This document shows, piece after piece, positions 27,675 through 35,500 of a stretch of 64,000 nt of DNA (position 1 is the stretch's first letter; each line of letters opens with the position of its first letter). Under the pieces are notes generated by a model. That model saw nothing but the letters and a program-made list of their open reading frames with translations. It was not told the DNA's origin and did no database searches. The DNA lies in assembly GCF_002080455.1 (NCBI RefSeq), contig NZ_CP020555.1, positions 7,919,614-7,983,613 of the forward strand. Direction: 5' to 3'. The DNA comes from Streptomyces sp. Sge12. GTDB taxonomy: Bacteria; Actinomycetota; Actinomycetes; Streptomycetales; Streptomycetaceae. A program made the position numbers and the translations under genes.

Positions 27675-27752
27675 CCGTACCGCTCAGGTCGCAGGGGCGG
27701 AGCCGGGAAATCATCATCAGGGCGCACAGGCCGGAGGCGGAGCGCCAGCAGG

Positions 27753-28850
27753 ATGTCTGTCATGGCACAAGCACAAGAACTGGGAATCCTGGCCCAGCAG
27801 ACCGCGGACCGGCTGGCCGAGCAGGGCGTCGGCGCGGTGGTGGCCGTGGTGGCGCACGACGTCGTCGAGATCCGGGGTGCGGGCCGCACCGGGGCGGACC
27901 ACGGGCGTACCGGTGCGGACCACGGGCGTACCGCCCCCGGCCCCGACACGCTCTTCGAAATCGGCTCCGTGACCAAGACGTTCACCGCCCTGGCTCTGGC
28001 GCGCATGGCAACCGCCGGCGCGGTGGCCCTGGACGAGCCGCTCGGTGATCTGCTGCCCGACGGGACGCACGTACCGTCACGGGACGGCCGGCAGATCTCC
28101 TTGCAGCACCTGGCCACCCACACCTCCGGCCTGTCGCGACTGCCCCGAGGCATGATGCTCCGGTTCCTGCTGCACCCGTCGACGCCGGATCCCTACGCCG
28201 GCTGCACGGCCGACGCCCTGCTGTCCGGGCTGGCCCGTACCCGGCTGGGAGCCGCACCGGGGAAACGGTTCCGCTACTCCAACCTCGGAGCCGGACTCCT
28301 CGGACTGGCCCTCGCCCGCCGCGCCGGCACGGACTACGAGACCCTCATCACCCGGGACATCTGCGCCCCGTTGGGCATGAGCGACACCGTCGTGACCGTG
28401 GACGGTCCGCGCTCGGAACGCTCCGCCCAGGGCCACAACCGCCGCGGGCGGCCCACCACACCGTGGAACCTCGCCGACCTGGCCGGAGCGGGCGCCCTAC
28501 GGTCGACCGCGACCGACCTGGTGGCCTTCGTACAGGCCCAGCTCGACCCCGCTCCCGTCCCCGCGGAGCTCGCCGAGGCGATCCGCCTGAGCCGGAGCGT
28601 CGAGCACCGTACGAGCCCCTTCGCCCGGGTGCACCTCGGCTGGATGGCGCACCGCCTCCACGCACGGCAGGGCGGACACCTCCAGATCTGGCACAACGGA
28701 GGAACCGGCGGATTCTCCTCCTTCGTGGGCTTCGACCCGGAGAAGCACGTGGCCGTCATCGCCCTCGGCAACACCACGCGCCCGGTGGACCGGCCCGCCT
28801 TCGACCTCCTGCGCACCCTTCAGGCAGGGCAGGCGTCCAAGGCGAGCTGA
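27753..28850 (+). CDS. Serine hydrolase, beta-lactamase / DD-peptidase fold
   Basis: A 365-residue class C beta-lactamase-like protein. The nucleophile motif is SVTK near residue 71 (FEIGSVTKTFTALAL), the tyrosine motif is YSN near 175 and the third element is HNGGTGGF near 311. No signal peptide is visible, so it is probably cytoplasmic, as in many esterase-like members of this family. Residues 44-60 contain a short direct repeat (GADHGRTGADHGRT). The start is ATG 27753, with ATG 27762 as the alternative. The substrate is unknown. Confidence 0.88.
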   Translation: MSVMAQAQELGILAQQTADRLAEQGVGAVVAVVAHDVVEIRGAGRTGADHGRTGADHGRTAPGPDTLFEIGSVTKTFTALALARMATAGAVALDEPLGDLLPDGTHVPSRDGRQISLQHLATHTSGLSRLPRGMMLRFLLHPSTPDPYAGCTADALLSGLARTRLGAAPGKRFRYSNLGAGLLGLALARRAGTDYETLITRDICAPLGMSDTVVTVDGPRSERSAQGHNRRGRPTTPWNLADLAGAGALRSTATDLVAFVQAQLDPAPVPAELAEAIRLSRSVEHRTSPFARVHLGWMAHRLHARQGGHLQIWHNGGTGGFSSFVGFDPEKHVAVIALGNTTRPVDRPAFDLLRTLQAGQASKAS

Positions 28851-28852
28851 GA

Positions 28853-28884
28853 CGCCCCCGGTCGGGCCGGGCCGACCGGGGGCG
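28853..28884. terminator. Hairpin terminator between convergent genes
   Basis: CGCCCCCGGTCGG pairs perfectly with CCGACCGGGGGCG over a six-base loop, between the serine hydrolase and rhodanese genes. Confidence 0.7.
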
Positions 28885-28905
28885 GTTCCCCCACCTGTCG
28901 GATGC

Positions 28906-29484
28906 TCAGAGTCCGGAGGGACTGTCCGCTCCGGAAGGACTCTCCGCCCCGCGCCGGTTGAAGGGCAGCCTGCCGAGCACGAGCGCCATCCCGCAGGTGT
29001 TGGTGAGGGCTGAGAACACCAGCCCGCCCCCGATCGCCGCGGCCAGCAGCGAGAACGCCGGGTGGAGCAACAGCCCGAGCGCCAGGCCGAGCAGCACCAG
29101 GGAGCCGGCGGTCAGCCGCACCTGTCGTTCCATCGCCCACACCGCCCGCGCCCGGGTGTCGCCGCCCGGGTACTGGAGGTCGTGACCGCCGGCGGCCCAG
29201 GCCGTGGTGCCACCCGCCAGGCTCGACGCGGGAATGCCGTGCGAGGCCAGCGTCGCCACCGCGTTCTCGGAACGGGCACCGGAGGCACACACGATGAGCA
29301 GGGGCTTCGCCCCGGAGGCCTGCCGCAGCTCCTCCAGGCTCCGCGAGAGCCGGTCGAGGGGAACGTTCACGGCGTGCGGGAGGTGGCCGGACGCGAACTC
29401 GCCCGGGGTGCGGACGTCGACGACGGTCAGTTCGGCCAGCCGGGGACGTGCCCGGCTGACGTCGAGAGAGGTGGGAATGCTCAT
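28906..29484 (-). CDS. YgaP-like rhodanese with membrane domain
   Basis: A 192-residue protein. Residues 1-110 are a rhodanese domain with VDVRTPGEFASGHLPHAVNV and the active-site loop CASGARS (catalytic Cys near residue 73). Residues of about 120-180 form the two-span YgaP/DUF2892 domain (RLTAGSLVLLGLALGLLLHP and SALTNTCGMALVLGRLPFNR). This matches the E. coli inner-membrane sulfurtransferase YgaP in layout. I start at MSIPTSLDV, preceded by AAGGA. Confidence 0.9.
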   Translation of the reverse strand: MSIPTSLDVSRARPRLAELTVVDVRTPGEFASGHLPHAVNVPLDRLSRSLEELRQASGAKPLLIVCASGARSENAVATLASHGIPASSLAGGTTAWAAGGHDLQYPGGDTRARAVWAMERQVRLTAGSLVLLGLALGLLLHPAFSLLAAAIGGGLVFSALTNTCGMALVLGRLPFNRRGAESPSGADSPSGL

Positions 29485-29684
29485 CGGACCTGGTCCTTGG
29501 CAGTGGGGGAGGGGCGGGCACACCGCCGGGCCCGGCGACGGCCGGCCGGCAGAGCCATGCCGGGGATGTTAGGCACCCCCGGGGCGGTGCGGCCGCGAAC
29601 CGCCGGACGTGCCACACGACTGCCACGTTCCGGAAACAACCGGCTCCGCCCGCTGCGCCCCGCCCTCCCTCCCCTCCCCTTCTC

Positions 29685-30326
29685 TCAGGAGGGCTGAACG
29701 ATGGCCACCGCGGGCGGGAGGACGGCGGGGCGGTCGAGGAACGCGAGCACGGCCCGCTTCTCCGGAAGGTAGATCTCGGGCAGGTCGATCTCCGGCAGGG
29801 TGATCTCGCCCTGCCGGACGAAGCCGAGCCGGTTCAGCAGGGCGAGCGCCTTGGCGTTGGAGGCGTCGGGCTCGGCCACCGCGCGCAGAACGGCCGGGTC
29901 GCGGAAGGCGAACCGGATGAGCGACCCGACGAGGGTCCTGCTGAATCCGGGCCGGGGCCGGCCGGCCGCCGGGGCCAGCATCAGATGGACGCCGATGTCG
30001 CCCTCCCGCACCGCGTAGCAGTCGCTGACCCGGTCCTCGGCGGGCTCGTACGTCTGGAAGAGCGCCACCGGCTCGTCGTCCAGCCGGACCATGAACGCGT
30101 GGTGCGTGTCGCGGCGGTCCACGTCCTCGTAGATCTCCTGGACCAGTTCCCGGCTGGCGCCGTTCATGCCCCAGAACTGCGCGCGCTCCTCGACCACCCA
30201 GGAGTGCAGCACCGCGGAGTCCGCGGCGGGGTCGACCGGGGTGAATCGGACCGTGCCGAAACCTTCGACGGTCTCGGTCAGGACGTCCGCGCGCGGGGAG
30301 ACGAGGACAGTGGACTCGGGTCTCAT
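29685..30326 (-). CDS. IucB/MbtK-like siderophore acyltransferase (GNAT)
   Basis: A 213-residue GNAT enzyme of the AlcB/IucB/MbtK subgroup, which N6-acylates hydroxylysine-type or similar amines in siderophore assembly. Diagnostic parts are VEERAQFWGMNGASRELVQE, HHAFMVRLDDEPVALFQTYE and DIGVHLMLAP, followed by VAEPDASNAKALALLNRLGF. The start is set at MRPESTVLV. A near-consensus iron box lies 63 bp upstream, so it is probably repressed by DmdR/IdeR with Fe. No other siderophore gene is adjacent, so it may serve a pathway encoded elsewhere. The product may also be a related amine acylator. Confidence 0.87.
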   Translation of the reverse strand: MRPESTVLVSPRADVLTETVEGFGTVRFTPVDPAADSAVLHSWVVEERAQFWGMNGASRELVQEIYEDVDRRDTHHAFMVRLDDEPVALFQTYEPAEDRVSDCYAVREGDIGVHLMLAPAAGRPRPGFSRTLVGSLIRFAFRDPAVLRAVAEPDASNAKALALLNRLGFVRQGEITLPEIDLPEIYLPEKRAVLAFLDRPAVLPPAVAIVQPS

Positions 30327-30388
30327 ACGGGTTCCGTTTCTGCTCGGGCGGCAAGGACCGGCGAACGCGGGAAGCACTCGCAGCGCCC

Positions 30389-30407
30389 TATGGTTAGGCT
30401 GCCCTAA
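30389..30407. promoter_or_regulatory. Iron box (DmdR/IdeR-type operator)
   Basis: TATGGTTAGGCTGCCCTAA matches 15 of 19 positions of the actinobacterial iron box TTAGGTTAGGCTAACCTAA. On the minus strand a TATAGT that could be the -10 element abuts it, so Fe-loaded repressor would block transcription of the acyltransferase gene. Confidence 0.8.
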
Positions 30408-30953
30408 CTATAGGGGTCCCTGGAAGGGCCCCCGAGGGGGCTCCCGGGCCCGCCCGGCAGGCACCTTTCGAGGATCTTGGTGAAGCAGACCTGCGGCTGT
30501 CCTCCAGCCAGGGGTACTCGGTGCACCACTTCGCCGCCAGCCACGCGCTCGCGATCACGATCACGAGCAGGGCGCCGCGCTGCGCGTTGGGTAGAACTCG
30601 CGGGGCGGCCGGGCCAGGAGCTCCCGTACGAAGGCGCCGTGCCCGCCGTCGGAGCCGGTGATCCAGCGCTCGGAACCGGTGAGGGGCTCGGGGTGCGCGA
30701 CGGGCGTGAAGGAACCGTCGGCGCGCAGCACCCCCCCACACCGGCGGGTCGGCGGGCCGGGCAACGGCCGCACCGCCGACGGCGTTGGCCAGTCCGTTCT
30801 CGTCGAAGGCGTCGAGGCGGCGATCGGCCCCCACTCCTCACCGAGCAGGACGGGCGCCGTTCCGGCGGCGTTGAAGGGCCGGGCCCTGTCGAAGCGGGCG
30901 GCGACGGCCACCGTGCCCGAGGTGTCGGCGTAGCCCCACAACCCGCCGGTCAT
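30394..30953 (-). pseudogene. Remnant of a WG-repeat protein
   Basis: Reading the minus strand from 30953, the first frame gives GLWGYADTSGTVAVAARFDR followed by ARPFNAAGTAPVLLGEEWG, a clear WG-repeat unit. The repeat-like DAFDENGLANAV then continues in a second frame, and a hydrophobic segment LLVIVIASAWLAAKW appears in that frame near 30560. At least one frameshift is needed and no normal start is apparent. I interpret it as a decayed gene whose 3' end abuts the iron box. Confidence 0.55.
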
Positions 30954-30984
30954 GAACCGGGACTTCAGGGCCCGCCGGCGCCGG

Positions 30985-31713
30985 TCAGCCGGCGCCGTGG
31001 CCGGGGGTGCTGCCGGGGTGGGTGAGGGCGAGGGCGGCGGCGTGGCCGTCGGGCGCGGGCAGGTCGACGAGGGTGAAGTCGGCGAGGGGCGGGGGAGTGG
31101 GGCGGGTGCCGACGTACGGGTGGACGAGACCGAGCGCGAGGCCTGTGCCGGTCGCCTTGAGGCAGGCTTCCTTGCGGCTCCAGAGGCGGGCGAGGGCCTC
31201 GGGGCGTTCGGCCGGCGTCAGGGCGCCGAGCTCGGCGGTTTCGTCGGGGTGCAGGGAGCGGAGGACGTCGGCGACGGTCTCGGGGCTCGGCGTCTTCTCG
31301 ATGTCCACGCCGACGGGCAGCGCGGCGAGGGCGATGTAGGCGATGTCGCCCGTGTGGGAGAGGGAGAAATGCAGGGGGTTGCCGGTGACGGCGGGGCGGC
31401 CGTGGGGTTCACCGCAGCAGGGGCAGTCCTCCCGGGTGAGGGGGACAGCCTGCGGGGACAGGCCGAGGTAGCCGCCGAGGAGGACGCGCAGCCCGAGGTG
31501 GGCGGCGAGGTAGCGGTGGCGAAGCCCGGGCAGGCGCAGGCGCGCGGCCTTCTCGCGTTCACCGGCGTCGAGCACGGTGAGTGCGTCCTGGGTGCGGTGG
31601 CCGCCGAGGATGTGGGCGGTGGTGTCCAGGGACCACACGAGGGCGTCGGGGCCGGTGGGGGCCGGACCGATCACGGGGGCGTCGGCGCCGAGTTGGTTCA
31701 CGTACTCGATCAT
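30985..31713 (-). CDS. 4'-phosphopantetheinyl transferase (Sfp-type)
   Basis: A 242-residue Sfp-family enzyme that loads CoA-derived phosphopantetheine onto carrier domains of polyketide, nonribosomal peptide or siderophore synthases. The motifs GVDIEKT and WSRKEACLKATG hold the Mg- and CoA-binding acidic residues, with LHFSLSHTGD upstream. The ATG lies seven bases after TACCCT, so the transcript is probably leaderless. It stands apart from any synthase gene in the window and likely serves clusters elsewhere, perhaps the one continuing past base 64000. Confidence 0.93.
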   Translation of the reverse strand: MIEYVNQLGADAPVIGPAPTGPDALVWSLDTTAHILGGHRTQDALTVLDAGEREKAARLRLPGLRHRYLAAHLGLRVLLGGYLGLSPQAVPLTREDCPCCGEPHGRPAVTGNPLHFSLSHTGDIAYIALAALPVGVDIEKTPSPETVADVLRSLHPDETAELGALTPAERPEALARLWSRKEACLKATGTGLALGLVHPYVGTRPTPPPLADFTLVDLPAPDGHAAALALTHPGSTPGHGAG

Positions 31714-31824
31714 TTGCCCGAGGGTAGACCAGGTGGTGGGGTGCGAGGGGCCCGTCGCGGTACCGGGGCTGCTTCGGGGGCCGCCGAGGCCGGCGGCGCA
31801 CACGCCCGGTGGCAGCGGGAGAAG

Positions 31825-31861
31825 CCCCGTACACCGTGCGGACGTGTGACGGTGTACGGGG
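31825..31861. terminator. Hairpin terminator downstream of the FMN reductase gene
   Basis: CCCCGTACACCGT pairs with ACGGTGTACGGGG over an 11-base loop. It lies 53 bp past the reductase stop on the minus strand. Confidence 0.7.
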
Positions 31862-31914
31862 CGGCTCCTCGGACCGGACCGGGCCGGACGGGGCCGGGCG
31901 TTGGCCCGCGGTCG

Positions 31915-32487
31915 TTACGCGGCTTCGCTCCATGCCTCGTCGCTGCCGCGCGCGGTCCGCAGGGCACGGCCCCACCACAGCAGGTCGTCGAGGAGCACGG
32001 TCGCGGCCTGTTCGGCCCCTTCGTGGTCGCGAGGCTGTCCGGCCTCGTCGAAGGGGAACTGGTGGAAGCTGACCGTCTCGCGGATCGTGGTGGCGTGGAG
32101 CTCGGCGAAGACCGGGCGCAGTTGCTCGACGGCCCGCAGGCCGCCGGACAGGCCGCCGTAGGACACGAAACCGACCGGCTTGCGCCGCCAGACGCGTCCG
32201 GCGGTGTCGATGGCCTGCTTGAGGGAGGCCGGGAAGGAGTGGTTGTACTCGGGAGTGAGTACGACGTAGGCGTCCGCCCCGGCCAGGCGCTCGACGAACG
32301 CCCGCCCACGGGGTGAGAGATCGGGCGTCCAGTGGGCCGGCAGATCGGCATCGGCGAGGTCGGCGACGGTCAGTTCGATGTCGGTGCGGCGGCCGGCGAC
32401 GGCTTCGAACCAGCGGGCCACGGTGGGCCCGAAGCGGCCCTCGCGGGTGCTGCCGACGATGAGTGCGATACGCAGTGGAGTAGTCAT
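31915..32487 (-). CDS. NADPH-dependent FMN reductase
   Basis: A 190-residue flavodoxin-fold FMN reductase (NADPH_dep_FMN_red). The FMN phosphate loop is GSTREGRFGP near residue 12, and LTPEYNHSFPASLKQAID and VSYGGLSGGLRAVEQL are the other cofactor segments. It reduces FMN or quinones with NADPH in the cytoplasm. Its promoter contains a SoxR-type box within a 19-bp spacer. In S. coelicolor SoxR is known to control a FMN reductase gene, so redox-active compounds probably induce this one. The ATG follows TAAACC by seven bases, suggesting a leaderless mRNA. Confidence 0.92.
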   Translation of the reverse strand: MTTPLRIALIVGSTREGRFGPTVARWFEAVAGRRTDIELTVADLADADLPAHWTPDLSPRGRAFVERLAGADAYVVLTPEYNHSFPASLKQAIDTAGRVWRRKPVGFVSYGGLSGGLRAVEQLRPVFAELHATTIRETVSFHQFPFDEAGQPRDHEGAEQAATVLLDDLLWWGRALRTARGSDEAWSEAA

Positions 32488-32494
32488 GCCCCTA

Positions 32495-32525
32495 GGTTTA
32501 GAACATCAAGTCCACTTGAGGTCAA
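32495..32525 (-). promoter_or_regulatory. SoxR-type promoter of the FMN reductase gene
   Basis: On the minus strand TTGACC (32520-32525) and TAAACC (32495-32500) are separated by 19 bp, the long spacer typical of MerR/SoxR-activated promoters. The spacer holds the palindrome TCAAGT-N2-ACTTGA. The 18-mer on the plus strand at 32504-32521, CATCAAGTCCACTTGAGG, differs from the SoxR box CCTCAAGT-N2-ACTTGAGG at one arm position. Confidence 0.75.
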
Positions 32526-32600
32526 AGCCCCGGGCGTCGAATTCCTCGCAGCCGTCGCACACCCGTCGCACACGCTTCGCATCCATCGCCGGCATCGTCG

Positions 32601-34310
32601 TCAGGGTCGGCGGGTGAGTGCCGACGGCGCCCCCGCCGATTGCGCTCCTTCCGACTCCAGCGTCAGGCGGTCCGCCTCCGCCATCGTGAGTACGTACAGG
32701 TTGCCGCGCGGGCAGTCGAAGACGGCCGCAGGGTCGGTGGGGTGACTGGTCACGGCTTCGAACACCGCGTTGTTCCCACGGATCTGCCGCAATTGGAGGG
32801 CCTCGGTACAGCCCAGGTTCCGGCCGGTGGTGGCCTCTTTGACATCGCTGACCTGCCGGCCCACCAGCTCGCCCACTGCTCCGCCGTTCAGGGTGACCGT
32901 GACCGCGAACGTGCCTGTCCGCGCACGGGAGATGCCGTCCGCGTCGGGCGTTCCGGGCCCGGTGCCGGCCCAGGTACCGGTCCAGGCCGCGGGCAGTGCT
33001 CCGGAGGCGGCCGCGGCCGTCGCCGCCGGCGGTGTCGGCGACGGTGAGGTCGGACCGGACGCGGACCCGCGCGGGGACGCCCCGTCACCGTCGCCGCGCC
33101 CGTGGAGTGCCACGGCGAGGGCGACGGCCGCGGCGACGACGACGGCGCCCGCAGCCGCCCCGGCCCCCCGGGACCGCAGCAACGCCTTCGCGTCGGTCCG
33201 CGGGGCGGGGGAGGAGGGCGTGGTCCCGTCAGCCGGGTGGGGAGGTACGAGCCCCTGCGCGGCCCCGGAGGGATCGGCGGCACCGCTGCCCGGCGTCGAC
33301 AGCGGCGGTGGGGACAGGGGCAGGGGCGGTGCAGGCGTCGGTGTCGACACCGGTGTCTGCGAGGGTCTCGGCTCGTGCGTGGCGGGCGTGTGCGCGGGTG
33401 GCTGTGAGGCGGTGAGGAGCCGGCCGAGTGCGGTCTCCCGGTGCGCCGCCTCGGCCGTCAGCGTCCGCGGGACCACGGCCTCCCAGCCCTCCTCCTGGCC
33501 GCCCTCCAGGCGCGCGGCCACCTCCGCTGCGCTCGGGCGCTGCTCGGGGTCCTTGGCCAGGCATTCCGTCACCAGGGGCAGCAGAGCCTGCGGGACCCCG
33601 TCGAGCAGCGGCTCGTCGTGCACGATCCGGTAGAGCAGGGCCGGTAGGTCCAGTTCCTCGCCGGCCGCCAGGAAGGGGCTGCGGCCGGTGGCCGCGTAGA
33701 CGAGTACCGCGGCCAGGGAGAACACGTCGGCCGGAGCCCCGGCCACGGTGCCGGTGGCCTGTTCCGGTGCCAGGAAGCCGGGGGTGCCGATGACCGTGCC
33801 GGTGCGCGTGTGGCGCGGATCGCGGACCGTCCGCGCGATACCGAAATCGATGAGGAACGGCCGCTCGGCGCCCAGCAGTACGTTCGCCGGCTTGATGTCC
33901 CGGTGGACGACTCCGGCCGCCCGCACGCTCACCAGCGCGGTGGAAAGCTCCCACCCGAGACGCCGTACGGCCGCTGCCTCCAGCGGGCCCCGGGCGCGCA
34001 CCCAGTCCCCGAGCGACGGTGCGGGGACGTACTCGGTCGCCAGCCACTGCGGGGACGCACCCGGTGGGCTGAAGTCCACCACCGACACCGTCCATGCGCA
34101 CCGCACCCGGTCGCTGGTGCGTATCTCCCGGTCGAAGCGCTGGGCGAAGTCCGCGTCCATGCTCAGCTCGCGGTGCACGGTCTTCAGCGCGAGCGCCCGC
34201 CCGGACGCGGTCCGGGCCAGGAACACCTCGCCCATGCCCCCGGAGCCGAGCCGCGCCAACAGTCGGTACCCGCCGATTTCCAGTGGGTCACCCGGCCGCA
34301 AAGACTCCAT
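32601..34310 (-). CDS. Membrane Ser/Thr protein kinase (PknB-like)
   Basis: A 569-residue Hanks-type kinase. The glycine loop is LGSGGMGEVFLA near residue 19, the catalytic loop is HRDIKPANVLL near 137 and DFG is present (LIDFGIART near 155). A Pro-rich juxtamembrane linker, one span near 380-405 (GAVVVAAAVALAVALHG) and an extracytoplasmic domain of about 130 residues follow. That domain has a YVLTMAEADRLTLES-type C-terminus seen in a Streptomyces kinase subgroup. The ATG lies behind GGGGGGAATAG. The sensed signal is unknown. Confidence 0.93.
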   Translation of the reverse strand: MESLRPGDPLEIGGYRLLARLGSGGMGEVFLARTASGRALALKTVHRELSMDADFAQRFDREIRTSDRVRCAWTVSVVDFSPPGASPQWLATEYVPAPSLGDWVRARGPLEAAAVRRLGWELSTALVSVRAAGVVHRDIKPANVLLGAERPFLIDFGIARTVRDPRHTRTGTVIGTPGFLAPEQATGTVAGAPADVFSLAAVLVYAATGRSPFLAAGEELDLPALLYRIVHDEPLLDGVPQALLPLVTECLAKDPEQRPSAAEVAARLEGGQEEGWEAVVPRTLTAEAAHRETALGRLLTASQPPAHTPATHEPRPSQTPVSTPTPAPPLPLSPPPLSTPGSGAADPSGAAQGLVPPHPADGTTPSSPAPRTDAKALLRSRGAGAAAGAVVVAAAVALAVALHGRGDGDGASPRGSASGPTSPSPTPPAATAAAASGALPAAWTGTWAGTGPGTPDADGISRARTGTFAVTVTLNGGAVGELVGRQVSDVKEATTGRNLGCTEALQLRQIRGNNAVFEAVTSHPTDPAAVFDCPRGNLYVLTMAEADRLTLESEGAQSAGAPSALTRRP

Positions 34311-34424
34311 CTATTCCCCCCTGCACCCACGACCGTCGGCCGGTCCGCATCGCACGGACCCGCCCCCGCCGGTCATCCTGGGATGGACCCTAGAGGACGA
34401 CCTGTGGATGTGGACCGCGGCCGC

Positions 34425-34483
34425 CCGTCCCGCGGGTCGCACCCGGCCGGTGAAGGGCCTACCGGGTGCGACCCGCGGGACGG
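34425..34483. terminator. 22-bp perfect hairpin terminator
   Basis: CCGTCCCGCGGGTCGCACCC pairs exactly with GGGTGCGACCCGCGGGACGG, extended by two GG/CC pairs at the loop side, over a 15-base loop. It lies just after the winged-helix gene and before the kinase gene on the same strand. Confidence 0.8.
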
Positions 34484-34497
34484 TGGGCGCCGGGTGG

Positions 34498-35238
34498 CTA
34501 CGCCTGCTGGGGCAGCGCGGCCTGCGGCTCTGCGGGGGTGGGGACGACGACGGGGCTGTAGTAGACGGAACGGCCCTGCTTGGAACGCTCCAGCAGACCG
34601 CGGGCGACGCCCTGTTCGAGGGTGTTGCGGACGACTCCGGCCTGGACCGTGCGCGCCGGGTGGGCGGCGCTGACGGCCTCGGCCACCTCGGCGGCCGACC
34701 TCGGCTCCGTCCCACCGGCCAGGACCGCCGTGACGAGCTCGAGCCAGGAGGGGCTGCCCGCCTCGGTCTTCACGGCGGTGTCACCGGAGGCCTTGTCCGC
34801 GGCCTTGTCCACGGCCTTGTCTGCAGCTTTGTCCGCGGCTTTGCGGGCACGGGGCGCCTTCGCGGCCGGGGCCGCGTCCGCAGCTCCGGAGGCCGTTTTG
34901 GCTGTGGCCTTGGCCTTGGCCTTGGTCACGGTTGCCTTCTTCGCACCCGCACTCTTACCCGCGCCCGCACTTGCACCCGCACGGCGTGCCGAAGGCACTG
35001 CGGCCCGCTTCGCAGCCCGCCCGGCCGGGCGAGCGGTGGTGGGCGCCGCCGCCACACCCAGTGCGTCCTGCATCCGCAGGAGGACCTTCTCGCTCTCCTC
35101 GAGCTCCCCGATCTCTTGTTGCAGTCGCTGCAGTTCTCCTCGCCGCTGTTCCTGCGCCGCCTGGTTCGCCGCGAGATCACCGGCGATCTGCTCGGCGTAG
35201 TCGTCCTTGACGCGAGTGACATTGCTGTCTGTGCTCAT
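34498..35238 (-). CDS. Coiled-coil / Lys-Ala-rich / winged-helix regulator-like protein
   Basis: A 246-residue protein in three parts. Residues of about 10-60 are a coiled coil (GELQRLQQEIGELEESEKVL). Residues of about 65-150 are Ala/Lys-rich with histone-H1-like repeats (AADKAADKAVDKAADKA), which should bind DNA nonspecifically. Residues of about 155-235 are a winged helix (SWLELVTAVLAGG, then TVQAGVVRNTLEQGVARGLL, then GRSVYYSP). It resembles conserved Streptomyces regulators of unknown role. A nucleoid-associated or regulatory function is likely. It has its own strong terminator. Confidence 0.7.
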   Translation of the reverse strand: MSTDSNVTRVKDDYAEQIAGDLAANQAAQEQRRGELQRLQQEIGELEESEKVLLRMQDALGVAAAPTTARPAGRAAKRAAVPSARRAGASAGAGKSAGAKKATVTKAKAKATAKTASGAADAAPAAKAPRARKAADKAADKAVDKAADKASGDTAVKTEAGSPSWLELVTAVLAGGTEPRSAAEVAEAVSAAHPARTVQAGVVRNTLEQGVARGLLERSKQGRSVYYSPVVVPTPAEPQAALPQQA

Positions 35239-35500
35239 GAGTTCCTCGATGTCTGTCGTGTGGAATGCAGGGGCGCGGAGGTCTGCACTGCACGTGCGCT
35301 ACTTGCGCCACGTGCACTACGTGTACCCGTGACACGGGATCATGTACCGGACCGGACGGGGGGAAACCTTGAGGGAGTCTTTCACAGCCACATGAGGGCC
35401 GTGTACGACACCGCAGTTGTGGTTCGAGCCGCGGACCAGCCCGTTTCGGGGGTATCGACCGCATCGAGGCACAGGGAGGGGCGGTGCCTAGACCACGCAG

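Noticed and set aside
30420..30450. Terminator hairpin GCCCCC-GA-GGGGGC downstream of the decayed WG-repeat gene
   Set aside because: The loop would be only two bases, and short C/G runs of this kind are common by chance at this GC content.
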